Assembly: GCA_963695135.1 (NCBI GenBank) | Contig: CAVOGA010000001.1 | Span: 806,001-870,000 of the forward strand | Source: Marinihelvus sp963695135 | Lineage (GTDB): Bacteria > Pseudomonadota > Gammaproteobacteria > Xanthomonadales > SZUA-36 | DNA: 64,000 nt | Direction: 5' to 3' | Shown here: positions 34,127-41,897 of the stretch, in pieces | Position numbering within the stretch: position 1 is the stretch's first letter | Layout: every line of letters begins with the position of its first letter | The notes under the pieces: generated by a model | The model's database searches: none | The model's input: the letters and a program-made list of their open reading frames with translations, nothing else | Told to the model about the DNA's origin: nothing | Position numbers and translations under genes: made by a program

Positions 34127-35326
34127 CAGCAGCCAGAAAAAGAACGGCAGGGTGGACAGGTAAATATCGACGATCTGGCGGTTAAAACGATAGCCGGCAA
34201 TGAACAGGTTGAGACCCACCGGCGGCGTGATGTAGCCCAGCTGCATCGTGGCCAGGAAAACAATGCCCAGGTGAATCGGATCGACACCGAATTGCCGGGC
34301 CACGGGCAATACCAGCGGCACCACCAGGACAATCGCTGAAAAGATATCCAGGATGGCGCCCAGCACCAGCAGGAAGGCCAGCAGCGCGAACAGGAACATC
34401 AACCGCGAGTCCACCACGCCGCTGACCCATTCGAGCAGCATCTGCGGCACCCCGGCGTCAATCATGAAGTTTGTCGAAGCCCGCGAAACGCCCAGGATAA
34501 TCATGATCCCGCCTACCAGCACCATGGACTCCCGGATGATCCGCGGGAGGTCCCGCAGCCTGATCTCCCGGAGAATGATGACGTCCACGACAAGGACGTA
34601 AAGCGCGGTAACCGCCGCAGCCTCGGAAATGGCGAAGTAGCCGCTGTATATGCCGCCCAGCACCACGATGGGCAGGGGAATTTCCCAGATGGCGGCGCGC
34701 GCCGCCTGGCGGACCTCCCGCCAGGAGAAGTCGCTGAGCGGTGTCCTTATGGCACGGTTTTTCCAGACGCTGTAGCCGGCCAGGACCAGCAGCATGAGAA
34801 AGCCCGGCAGCAGTCCGGCGAGGAACAGGTCATCGATGGAAACTTCGGCAATGACGCCGTACAGGATCAGGGGCAGCGATGGGGCAAACAGCAGTCCCAG
34901 GCTGCCCGCGGAGGTTACCAGCCCAAGATTGAAGCGTTCCGGGTAACCGGCCTGCTGCATCGCGGGAAACAGGATCGCGCCCAGGGCGACAATGGTCACC
35001 CCGGACGCGCCGGTAAACGCAGTGAAAAATGCGCAGGCCGCCAGGGACACGATGGCCAGGCCCGCGGGCATCCAGCCGATCAGCGCCGACGTCAGGCGCA
35101 CCAGCCGCTGCGGCGCCTGGCTCTCGCTCAACAGGTACCCGGCGAAGGTGAACAGGGGAATGGCGAGCAGGATGGGCATTTCGGCGATGCCCCAGAATTC
35201 GATGGCCACCACCTGCAGATCAATTTCCGCCTGGTGGAAATTCCACAGGGCGCTGCCGCCGATCAGCGCAAACAGCGGTGCGCCCAGCAGGGCCAGCAGC
35301 ACCAGGATGACCGTGAACCAGCTCAT
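34073..35326 (-). CDS. TRAP transporter large permease (DctM type)
   Basis: A protein of about 417 residues with 11-12 hydrophobic segments of the DctM/ion-transporter superfamily. IPLFTFAGYLLSES, TGASGVTIVALGAILFP and LATMQLGYITPPVGLNLF are family signatures. It is the Na+-coupled channel subunit that works with DctQ and the DctP binding protein. The ATG overlaps the dctQ stop by 4 bp, and the 3' end overlaps the convergent nucleotidyltransferase gene by 54 bp. Confidence 0.94.
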   Translation of the reverse strand: MSWFTVILVLLALLGAPLFALIGGSALWNFHQAEIDLQVVAIEFWGIAEMPILLAIPLFTFAGYLLSESQAPQRLVRLTSALIGWMPAGLAIVSLAACAFFTAFTGASGVTIVALGAILFPAMQQAGYPERFNLGLVTSAGSLGLLFAPSLPLILYGVIAEVSIDDLFLAGLLPGFLMLLVLAGYSVWKNRAIRTPLSDFSWREVRQAARAAIWEIPLPIVVLGGIYSGYFAISEAAAVTALYVLVVDVIILREIRLRDLPRIIRESMVLVGGIMIILGVSRASTNFMIDAGVPQMLLEWVSGVVDSRLMFLFALLAFLLVLGAILDIFSAIVLVVPLVLPVARQFGVDPIHLGIVFLATMQLGYITPPVGLNLFIAGYRFNRQIVDIYLSTLPFFFWLLLSVLIITFWPQLSLALL

Positions 35327-35835
35327 TCGGCCGGCCCCGGTAGCGGCTTGTGGGGTGCGTGACCGGACAGCGCCATCAATGCCAGCAGACCGTGCCGGTA
35401 GCACATGATGGCGAAACCGACCGGCAGTGGCGCCTGCAGCAGCCAGGCCGGCGTATCGCGCAGCAACGTGTCGCCAAACTCATGGCTCATACGCACAAAT
35501 TCGAAGCTGTACCAGGCCAGGAAGCCGCAAACTGCGGCAGTAAAGGTCTGGTTGATGAACCGCACCAGGTTGAGTTTCCAGCCGTCCAGGTAGCGATCAA
35601 GCAGGGCGATCGCGATATGACGGTCGGCCCGGCTGGCTGCCACGGCGCCGGCCAGGGTCAGCCACAGCACCAAGATGCGCAGCAACTCATCACCGATGGC
35701 GATGTTGCTGCCAAGCAGGTTGCGGCCGATGATCTGCCAGGAGGCCAGGCCGATCATGCCAAGCAGAATGCCGCTCAGCAGCAGGTCTTCCGCCCAGCGA
35801 CCGGTGGCCTCGAGGGCCTTGAGTAGCCGCCGCAC
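35323..35835 (-). CDS. TRAP transporter small permease (DctQ type)
   Basis: A 170-residue, four-helix membrane protein of the DctQ family: WAEDLLLSGILLGMIGLASWQIIGRN, then DELLRILVLWLTLAGAVAASRADRHIAI, which carries the conserved Arg-x-x-x-H stretch. It overlaps dctM by 4 bp and follows the binding protein gene by 9 bp. Confidence 0.93.
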   Translation of the reverse strand: MRRLLKALEATGRWAEDLLLSGILLGMIGLASWQIIGRNLLGSNIAIGDELLRILVLWLTLAGAVAASRADRHIAIALLDRYLDGWKLNLVRFINQTFTAAVCGFLAWYSFEFVRMSHEFGDTLLRDTPAWLLQAPLPVGFAIMCYRHGLLALMALSGHAPHKPLPGPAE

Positions 35836-35844
35836 GAACTGGTC

Positions 35845-36888
35845 TCAGGAACAGGTGTCGTCAGTTTGGGTGCGGTAGGCCTCGAGGTGGCACTCGAGTT
35901 CGGTCAGCAGACCCACGTCGAACGCCCCTTCTGCCGCGGCCTGCTCATTGGCTTGCTGGAACAGGCTGTCCCAGCTCTGCACTTCCGCATCGCTCAATGC
36001 CACGAACTCCAGGCCTTCGGCCTGCAGGGCGAGCAGCGCCGCCTCGTCATCGGCTACGCCATCCTCGTTGAATCCCTGGTAAATGCCGCTCATGACCTCG
36101 CTGACTATCAGCTGATCCTCCGGTGCGATCTTGCTCCAGTAGCGCTTGTCGATCAGCAGCCCGGCGTAGATATAGGCCAGTGGCAGTTCACTGACGTAGC
36201 TGACCGCCGTCTGCCACTGCATGACAATCATTCCGACCGGCGGCCCCATGACCGTATCGATCAATTCGGTTTGCAGGCCGGTGAGCACGTCCGTGACCGG
36301 CAGGCTGACCGGTGAAACACCCAGGGCCTCGGTGGCCAGCCGGGCAACCTGGTCGCCTTCGGGAATCCACATCTTGACCTGGCGCAGGTCCTCGCGGGAC
36401 CTGACCGGCGACCGCGAGGCCAGGAGTGCAAAGCCCCCGCCCGCATAGCCGAAGGTGACATAGCCAGCCTGGTCCAGGCGGCGGTAGATTTCGTCATCCA
36501 TGCGCTCTCGGACGTAGGCGACCTCCCCGTAGTTGCGGAACAGGCGCGGCAGGCCATAGATCTCGGCATCCTTCTGGAATGCCCGCAGCGCCCCGGAGGT
36601 AAACACGCCGCCGTGCAGCTGACCGACGCGCATCTTGCGCATGACCTGGCTGTCATTGCCCTGCACGCCGCCACCGTAAATCTTGAATTTCACCCGGCCC
36701 CCGGTGCGTTCCTCGATTTCCTTTGCGCCATTGCGCATGGTGGCCATCCAGGCGGTTCCGTCCGGGACCACGGTCGCGATCTTCAGGGTGGTCTCGGCCC
36801 GGGCCGTGCCGGTCAGCGCCAGGGCAAACAGGCAAAGTGCGAGTAATTTCAGGGTATGTGTTCTGGGGATTTGCATTATTTGGGCCAT
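35845..36888 (-). CDS. TRAP transporter substrate-binding protein (DctP type)
   Basis: A 347-residue exported protein with a signal peptide ending near TARA. ATVVPDGTAWMATMRNGAKEIEERTGGRVKFKIYGGG (partly quoted) is the DctP start region. The central specificity Arg is likely in REDLRQVKMWIPEGD, where the usual R is preceded by LRQVK. The ligand is probably an organic acid but cannot be fixed. A Cys near the C-terminus is unusual. It belongs to a four-gene operon with TatT, DctQ and DctM. Confidence 0.92.
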   Translation of the reverse strand: MAQIMQIPRTHTLKLLALCLFALALTGTARAETTLKIATVVPDGTAWMATMRNGAKEIEERTGGRVKFKIYGGGVQGNDSQVMRKMRVGQLHGGVFTSGALRAFQKDAEIYGLPRLFRNYGEVAYVRERMDDEIYRRLDQAGYVTFGYAGGGFALLASRSPVRSREDLRQVKMWIPEGDQVARLATEALGVSPVSLPVTDVLTGLQTELIDTVMGPPVGMIVMQWQTAVSYVSELPLAYIYAGLLIDKRYWSKIAPEDQLIVSEVMSGIYQGFNEDGVADDEAALLALQAEGLEFVALSDAEVQSWDSLFQQANEQAAAEGAFDVGLLTELECHLEAYRTQTDDTCS

Positions 36889-36890
36889 TC

Positions 36891-37799
36891 TCAGAAATAG
36901 TCATCGGCGGACAGCAGCAGCTCGATGGCTGCTTGCTGTGCAAGCGTGTTGGACAACGTCAGGTTGGGGACGACCGGGTCGGCCTCCACAACCTCCTCGA
37001 GCAACTGGTCGTGCAATTCACGTTCATAAAGTGTTCGGGCGTAATAGCGCGCAAAGTCCACTTTCACTGACAGATCCCGACCGTCCGTGAGCGCGATGGC
37101 GCGTTCGAAGTATTCGCGTCCCTCTTCAAACTTGCCGCCAAGGGCCGGGGGGCGAATGGTAGACAGCACCCCCATGTAGTGTGCGACATCCGCCGCGCGG
37201 TAGTCGGGGTTCAGCGCCGCGACCCGGCGGAGCGCCGCCTCGGCCCGCGGCAGCTGTGACAGGGCGGTCATGTCGCCGGCGCTGGCCTGGATATTAGCCA
37301 GCCAGCTCAGGCTGAAGGTATACAGCGCCGCCACGTCCTGCTTCTTCAATTGCTGCAATGCGGCCTCGTAGTCCTGGAAGGGCAGGGCTGCGATGCCGCA
37401 GGCCTTTTCATCACTGGCGCAAAGCGCCCGTTCGCCATATCCCTTTGCCCTTAACGTCAATCGCTGTGCCCGCTCCGGATCCTCAACAAAGAGGACGCCG
37501 TAAGCGCTGTAAAGTTCAGCGGCGGCCGCGAGCATGGCGGGGTCGTCTGCAGAAGATTCGGCAAAGCCATCGAGCATCAGCAGGAAAGCCGGCGCGCCGT
37601 CACGAACGGTCTCCGGATCATTCTGGTTGAGAATCGCCGTGGACAGGTTGGCGGCAACACCACTGGTGGCGCTCGACACCACGCTGGCACAGCCGGACAG
37701 CGCTGCGAGCGCAAGGAGAATATACAGGGCGCGCAAAAGCGCTTGCCTGGAGCCGGTTGATCGCAAAATTTTGGGACCGTCAAAACACAAAGGCGGCAT
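36891..37799 (-). CDS. TRAP transporter TatT-component lipoprotein
   Basis: A protein of about 302 residues with a lipobox (LAALSGC) and TPR-like helical repeats, matching the TRAP-associated T component (TatT, known as a trimeric partner of the P-protein). The start is uncertain: the ATG at 37799 overlaps a TATAAT-like box and gives a long 36-residue leader, and a downstream TTG near 37767 gives a more usual signal peptide. It ends 2 bp before dctP. It is divergent from the glutaryl-CoA dehydrogenase gene with only 50 bp between them. Confidence 0.85.
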   Translation of the reverse strand: MPPLCFDGPKILRSTGSRQALLRALYILLALAALSGCASVVSSATSGVAANLSTAILNQNDPETVRDGAPAFLLMLDGFAESSADDPAMLAAAAELYSAYGVLFVEDPERAQRLTLRAKGYGERALCASDEKACGIAALPFQDYEAALQQLKKQDVAALYTFSLSWLANIQASAGDMTALSQLPRAEAALRRVAALNPDYRAADVAHYMGVLSTIRPPALGGKFEEGREYFERAIALTDGRDLSVKVDFARYYARTLYERELHDQLLEEVVEADPVVPNLTLSNTLAQQAAIELLLSADDYF

Positions 37800-37849
37800 T
37801 ATAGCTTGTACAATGCGCCATTCATCCTTCACCAAACGTGCGTTTTGCC

Positions 37850-39019
37850 ATGCCCATGACGTCTCTTGACCCCCTTGATCTGTTTGATGTGCGCTCCCTC
37901 CTGTCGGAAGACGAAATCCTGGTGCAGGATACCGTCGCCCGGTTTGTGGACGGCGAGGTGCTTCCCATCATCGCCGACTGTTTTGAGCATGGCCGGTTTC
38001 CGGCGGAACTCGTGCCGCAGATTGCCGAGCTCGGCCTGCTGGGCAGCTCGCTTGAGGGTTATGGCTGCGCCGGCCTGAACGCCGTGTCCTACGGCCTGAT
38101 CTGCCAGGAGCTGGAGCGGGGTGACAGCGGGTTGCGAAGCTTCGTGTCCGTGCAGAGCAGCCTGGTGATGTTTCCGATTCATGCCTTCGGATCAGAGGAC
38201 CAGAAAACGCAGTGGTTACCGCGGCTCGCGGCTGGCGAGGCGATCGGCTGCTTTGGCCTGACCGAGCCGCATGGCGGTTCCGATCCGTCCAACATGAAGA
38301 CCGTGGCCCGGCGCGATGGCGGCGACTGGGTTATCAACGGGGCGAAAATGTGGATCACCAACGGCTCGATTGCCGATATCGCCGTGGTCTGGGCGATGAC
38401 GGATGAGGGCATTCGCGGCTTCCTGGTTGAAAAAGGCACGCCGGGCTTCGAAGCCCCGGAGCTGTCCCACAAGTTTTCCCTGCGGGCATCGGTCACCTCG
38501 TCCCTGTTTTTCGATAACGTGCGGGTTCCCGAAGAAAACATGCTGCCCGGCGTCAAGGGGCTGAAAGGACCGCTGAGCTGCCTGACCCAGGCCCGCTATG
38601 GCATTACCTGGGGTGGTATCGGGGCGGCGCAGGCCTGCCTTGCAGAACTGCTTGCCTACACGGAAAGCCGTCAGCTCTTCGGCCGCTCCCTGAACAGCAA
38701 CCAGGCCATCCAGCTGCGTCTTGCCGACATGGCCCGCCGGATCACGACAGCGCAAATGCTGAGCCTGCAGCTGGGGCGCCTGAAAGACCAGGGGCGCCTG
38801 CACCCGACCCAGGTGTCGCTGGCGAAATGGAATAACATCCGCATGGCGCTGGACATCGCGCGCGACTGCCGCGATATGCTCGGTGGTGCGGGTATCAGCG
38901 TGGAATACGGTCCGATCCGGCATATGCTTAATCTTGAGAGTGTGGTCACCTACGAGGGTACGGAGACCGTTCATCAGCTGGTGGTTGGCAAGGAGCTGAC
39001 CGGCGTGAGCGCCTTCTGA
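37850..39019 (+). CDS. gcdH: Glutaryl-CoA dehydrogenase-type acyl-CoA dehydrogenase
   Basis: A 389-residue flavoprotein. The substrate-carboxylate Arg96 in GLRSFVSVQSSLVM and the catalytic Glu369 in VVTYEGTETVHQL match glutaryl-CoA dehydrogenases, which oxidise and decarboxylate glutaryl-CoA from lysine and tryptophan breakdown. FAD-binding stretches CFGLTEPHGGSDP and WITNGS are present. It is next to a TRAP operon that could import a dicarboxylate such as glutarate; this is inference. Starts at 37838 (GTG), 37850 and 37856 are all possible. Confidence 0.9.
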   Translation: MPMTSLDPLDLFDVRSLLSEDEILVQDTVARFVDGEVLPIIADCFEHGRFPAELVPQIAELGLLGSSLEGYGCAGLNAVSYGLICQELERGDSGLRSFVSVQSSLVMFPIHAFGSEDQKTQWLPRLAAGEAIGCFGLTEPHGGSDPSNMKTVARRDGGDWVINGAKMWITNGSIADIAVVWAMTDEGIRGFLVEKGTPGFEAPELSHKFSLRASVTSSLFFDNVRVPEENMLPGVKGLKGPLSCLTQARYGITWGGIGAAQACLAELLAYTESRQLFGRSLNSNQAIQLRLADMARRITTAQMLSLQLGRLKDQGRLHPTQVSLAKWNNIRMALDIARDCRDMLGGAGISVEYGPIRHMLNLESVVTYEGTETVHQLVVGKELTGVSAF

Positions 39020-39074
39020 ACAAGCGCCCCGCTCCAGGGTAATGACAATAAACGAATTTCGGAGTACGCCTAAA

Positions 39075-40532
39075 ATGACAAAAATCATCTCCGCGAAATG
39101 GCTGCTCCTGGCTATCGCCGTGCTCGCGAGTCTTGCGCCGGGCCTCGCGCTGGCCTCCGGTGAGGCCATGAACCTCGTCACCAATCCCCTGGCGATCACC
39201 GCCCTGATCATTTTCGTGCTGGCCTATTCACTGGTCATCATGGAAGAAACCCTGCATCTGCAAAAGTCCAAACCGGTGATCGTCGCGGCGGGCCTGATCT
39301 GGATACTGGTCGCGGTGACCTACAACAGTCTCGGCGACACGCACACGCCCGAGATGGTGCTGGAGAACAACCTGCTCGAGTTCGTGGAGTTGTTCCTGTT
39401 CCTGCTCGCAGCGATGACCTACATCAATACCATGGAGGAGCGGGGCGTTTTTGACGCGCTGCGCGTCTGGCTGGTCACCCGGGGATTCACGCTCCGGCAG
39501 ATTTTCTGGATCACCGGCCTGGTCGCCTTCTTCCTGTCGCCGGTTGCGGACAACCTGACAACCGCCCTGTTGATGGCAACCGTGGTGTTGGCCGTGGGCC
39601 AGGAAAATACCAAGTTTATCTCGCTGGCCTGTCTCAACATCGTGGTCGCGGCCAACGCCGGCGGCGCCTTCAGTCCCTTCGGTGACATCACCACGCTCAT
39701 GGTCTGGCAGGCCGAACTGGTGGCGTTCAGTGAGTTCTTTTCCCTGTTCCTGCCCGCCATCGTGAACTGGGGGGTCACTGCGGTCATCCTCAGCCTTGCC
39801 GTCAGCAATGATCATCCGGCGCCGATCAAGGACAAGGCGCGGCTCCGTCATGGCGCCTGGGTGGTTGTCGCCTTGTTCCTGGCCACGATCGGCCTGGCAG
39901 TAATGGCCCACAATGTGCTGCACCTGCCGCCGGTGCTGGGCATGATGACCGGCCTGGGTTTCCTGAAAATCTTCGGCTACTACCTGAAGCTGCGGGAGAA
40001 GAAGCAGATCGCAAAACGCAAGGCGGAAGCCCGGCTCATGGGGTCTGAGATCGTTGAAGACGGCGAGACCTACAATATCTACAACAACCTGCGCCGGGCC
40101 GAGTGGGATACGCTGATGTTCTTCTACGGGGTGATTCTGTGCGTTGGCGGCCTTGGAACCTTCGGCTACCTGGCGGTCGGTTCACAGATCACCTACAGCG
40201 ATCTTGGCCCGACGGTCGCCAACATCATCGTCGGCTTTGCCTCGGCGATTGTGGACAACATTCCGGTCATGTTTGCCGTGCTGGAGATGCAGCCGGCCAT
40301 GGACCATGGTCAATGGCTGCTGGTGACGCTGACTGCCGGTGTCGGCGGATCCATGCTGTCCATCGGATCGGCCGCCGGCGTGGCGGTCATGGGTCAGGCG
40401 CGGGGTGTTTACACCTTCTACTCGCACATCCGTTGGAGCTGGGCGGTGCTGATCGGCTATTTTTGCAGTATCGGCGTCCACTTCCTGGTTAACGCCAAGC
40501 TGTTCACCGGTGTGCCGGTCGTTGTGCCCTAG
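39075..40532 (+). CDS. nhaD: NhaD-type Na+/H+ antiporter
   Basis: About 485 residues with some 12 membrane segments and an N-terminal signal-like segment (LLAIAVLASLAPGLALASG). VITALLM-like VADNLTTALLMATVVLAVG and NAGGAFSPFGDITTLMVWQ are NhaD signatures, and GFASAIVDNIPVMFAVL repeats the pattern in the second half. It exports Na+ in exchange for H+, typical of marine or alkaline habitats. GGAG at 39061-39064 supports the ATG at 39075; an ATG at 39042 is in frame. Confidence 0.93.
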   Translation: MTKIISAKWLLLAIAVLASLAPGLALASGEAMNLVTNPLAITALIIFVLAYSLVIMEETLHLQKSKPVIVAAGLIWILVAVTYNSLGDTHTPEMVLENNLLEFVELFLFLLAAMTYINTMEERGVFDALRVWLVTRGFTLRQIFWITGLVAFFLSPVADNLTTALLMATVVLAVGQENTKFISLACLNIVVAANAGGAFSPFGDITTLMVWQAELVAFSEFFSLFLPAIVNWGVTAVILSLAVSNDHPAPIKDKARLRHGAWVVVALFLATIGLAVMAHNVLHLPPVLGMMTGLGFLKIFGYYLKLREKKQIAKRKAEARLMGSEIVEDGETYNIYNNLRRAEWDTLMFFYGVILCVGGLGTFGYLAVGSQITYSDLGPTVANIIVGFASAIVDNIPVMFAVLEMQPAMDHGQWLLVTLTAGVGGSMLSIGSAAGVAVMGQARGVYTFYSHIRWSWAVLIGYFCSIGVHFLVNAKLFTGVPVVVP

Positions 40533-40568
40533 CCGGGGCTGAGCCACGAGGGCAAACAGGCGGGTGGG

Positions 40569-41237
40569 TCAGCCCAGATCCTTTTCCAGCTTGCGGTTCA
40601 GCGTTTCCCATTCGCCCATGAAACCGGGTGGCACGGGCGGCTGACGGTTCAGGCCGATGCGCTGCAGGAAGCCCTGCTTGATCTCCTGCGGACGGTCGGA
40701 CGGAACGTGTTTGAAGTCAAACATGATGGGTAGCCAGGTTGACGCGCTCTGGCGCAGCTTGACGCCCTTCATGAAGTCGTCCACGCCCTTGATTGAGCGC
40801 TCTTCGCAAACCCTGGCGATGGCCTCGCCGGTTCTCATCAGGTAGCCCGGGATGTGGCCGTAACGGTCCCCGAGTTGCTGCAGCGTGATTCCATCGACAT
40901 ATTCCTGCAGGAAACACAGGCTGGTTTTGCCGTCCTGTCCGATAACCCGCAGGGGCTTGGCCGTGTACTTCACCAGATCCGCGTGTTTGCGAAACTCGCG
41001 GTTTTGCATCATTTCGTAGACCGCAATGTTTTTGTCGAGCTTCTTTCGGTACCAGCTGGCGGCATTGGACGTGTAGGCTTTGAGCGCGACCGTTTCGCCC
41101 TGGAACAGGGCCTTGTATACGGTCGCGGCACGGCCGGAGCCGACCTTTTCAAGGAGCACGATACCGTCAGGCAGGGTCAGCCCTTCGGCGGCCGGGTCAA
41201 GGCCCGTCGCCGCTCGCTCTTCATTGCTTTCAGTCAT
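40569..41237 (-). CDS. Small protein-kinase-fold protein
   Basis: A 222-residue protein with a kinase-like N-lobe: VGSGRAATVYKALF (glycine-rich loop) and VALKAYTS (ATP-binding Lys). LCFLQEYVDGITLQQL may be the hinge. The HRD catalytic loop is not obvious, and FDFKHVPSDRPQ replaces the DFG segment, so catalysis is doubtful or atypical. It resembles YrbL-like and lipopolysaccharide-kinase-fold proteins. The ATG at 41237 was chosen as the first Met of the conserved part. It is convergent with nhaD. Confidence 0.65.
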   Translation of the reverse strand: MTESNEERAATGLDPAAEGLTLPDGIVLLEKVGSGRAATVYKALFQGETVALKAYTSNAASWYRKKLDKNIAVYEMMQNREFRKHADLVKYTAKPLRVIGQDGKTSLCFLQEYVDGITLQQLGDRYGHIPGYLMRTGEAIARVCEERSIKGVDDFMKGVKLRQSASTWLPIMFDFKHVPSDRPQEIKQGFLQRIGLNRQPPVPPGFMGEWETLNRKLEKDLG

Positions 41238-41327
41238 GTGCCAAGCATAAAGAGTTTGCTTGCTGCATTCCACCGCGCCAACACTTTCCGGCTGCACTGG
41301 ATTTTGGATGAAAAATGCGGAATTAGA

Positions 41328-41388
41328 AGCGGACCCCGAACGCCGCCAGTATAGGGGGGGGACTGGGTTCTGTCGCACGGGGTCCGCT
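41328..41388. repeat. Inverted repeat AGCGGACCCC / GGGGTCCGCT
   Basis: Perfect 10-bp arms at 41328-41337 and 41379-41388 enclose 41 bases that contain eight consecutive G residues (41354-41361). The arrangement could be the remains of a miniature transposable element or a structured leader. No flanking direct repeat is clear. Confidence 0.5.
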
Positions 41389-41470
41389 GTAAAGCGTCGA
41401 TGAAAGCCTGTCAGGTCTGGGGCCGCCAGCAAGGGTCGGGACCTTTAAAGCCGGTTGTCTTTAGCAAGTC

Positions 41471-41510
41471 GGAAAGCCATCCCGGCGGATGGCTTTCCTG
41501 CTTCTTCTTC
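41471..41510 (+). terminator. 12-bp hairpin with pyrimidine-rich tail
   Basis: GGAAAGCCATCC-CGGC-GGATGGCTTTCC (41471-41498) is a perfect stem, followed by TGCTTCTTCTTC on the plus strand. It looks like a rho-independent terminator or leader attenuator. The transcript it would end has no identified gene, so it may belong to a small RNA starting near 41390 or to the leader of the CadC-like gene. Confidence 0.5.
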
Positions 41511-41897
41511 GTAGTGCATGTGCCCCGCGCCCCGTTCAGATCGCGCTGGAAAGGTCTCTCCTCTTCTCCAGCGACGGGTGAGGCCGGCACGACAGGGCGG
41601 TAATCGGATGAACCGGCCGCTTATAAAGGCCAGGGGGGTGGCTAAAAAAGCGTCAAACCGGTCCCGTTTTGCCCTATCGTGTTCGCACCTGTTGCCTCGT
41701 CCGCCTGCAAGCCTTCACGCAGCTGTTGCACACGTTAAAAATGTAGCGGATGGCGCCTATTCAATGACCGGCCACAGCGTCGAAGTTTGATGGAAGTTTC
41801 GACGAAGAATCACGGATGCGGTAGCATTCGCGCTGAGGCATGCAGTCCGGCCCCGGTGTTTAACCCGGGCGCCAGGGAGGTTTGCGGAGGTGGGTTC

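Larger units (their letters stand above)
41238..41897. other. 660-bp non-coding stretch with repeats and a hairpin
   Basis: No credible gene is seen. The stretch holds a 10-bp inverted repeat with a G8 run between its arms (41328-41388), a perfect 12-bp hairpin followed by a pyrimidine-rich tail (41471-41510), and a likely long leader for the CadC-like gene, with GGAGG at 41886-41890 just before its ATG. Short plus-strand frames here lack ribosome sites and family similarity. Confidence 0.6.

Noticed and set aside
41354..41361. G8 run as a phase-variation tract
   Set aside because: It is not inside or directly before a gene; the next start is more than 500 bp away.
41390..41470. Cyclic-di-GMP (GEMM-type) riboswitch before the CadC-like gene
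   Set aside because: GGGACCTTTAAAGCC only loosely resembles the GGGACGCAAAGCC core, and the flanking tetraloop-receptor bases are missing.
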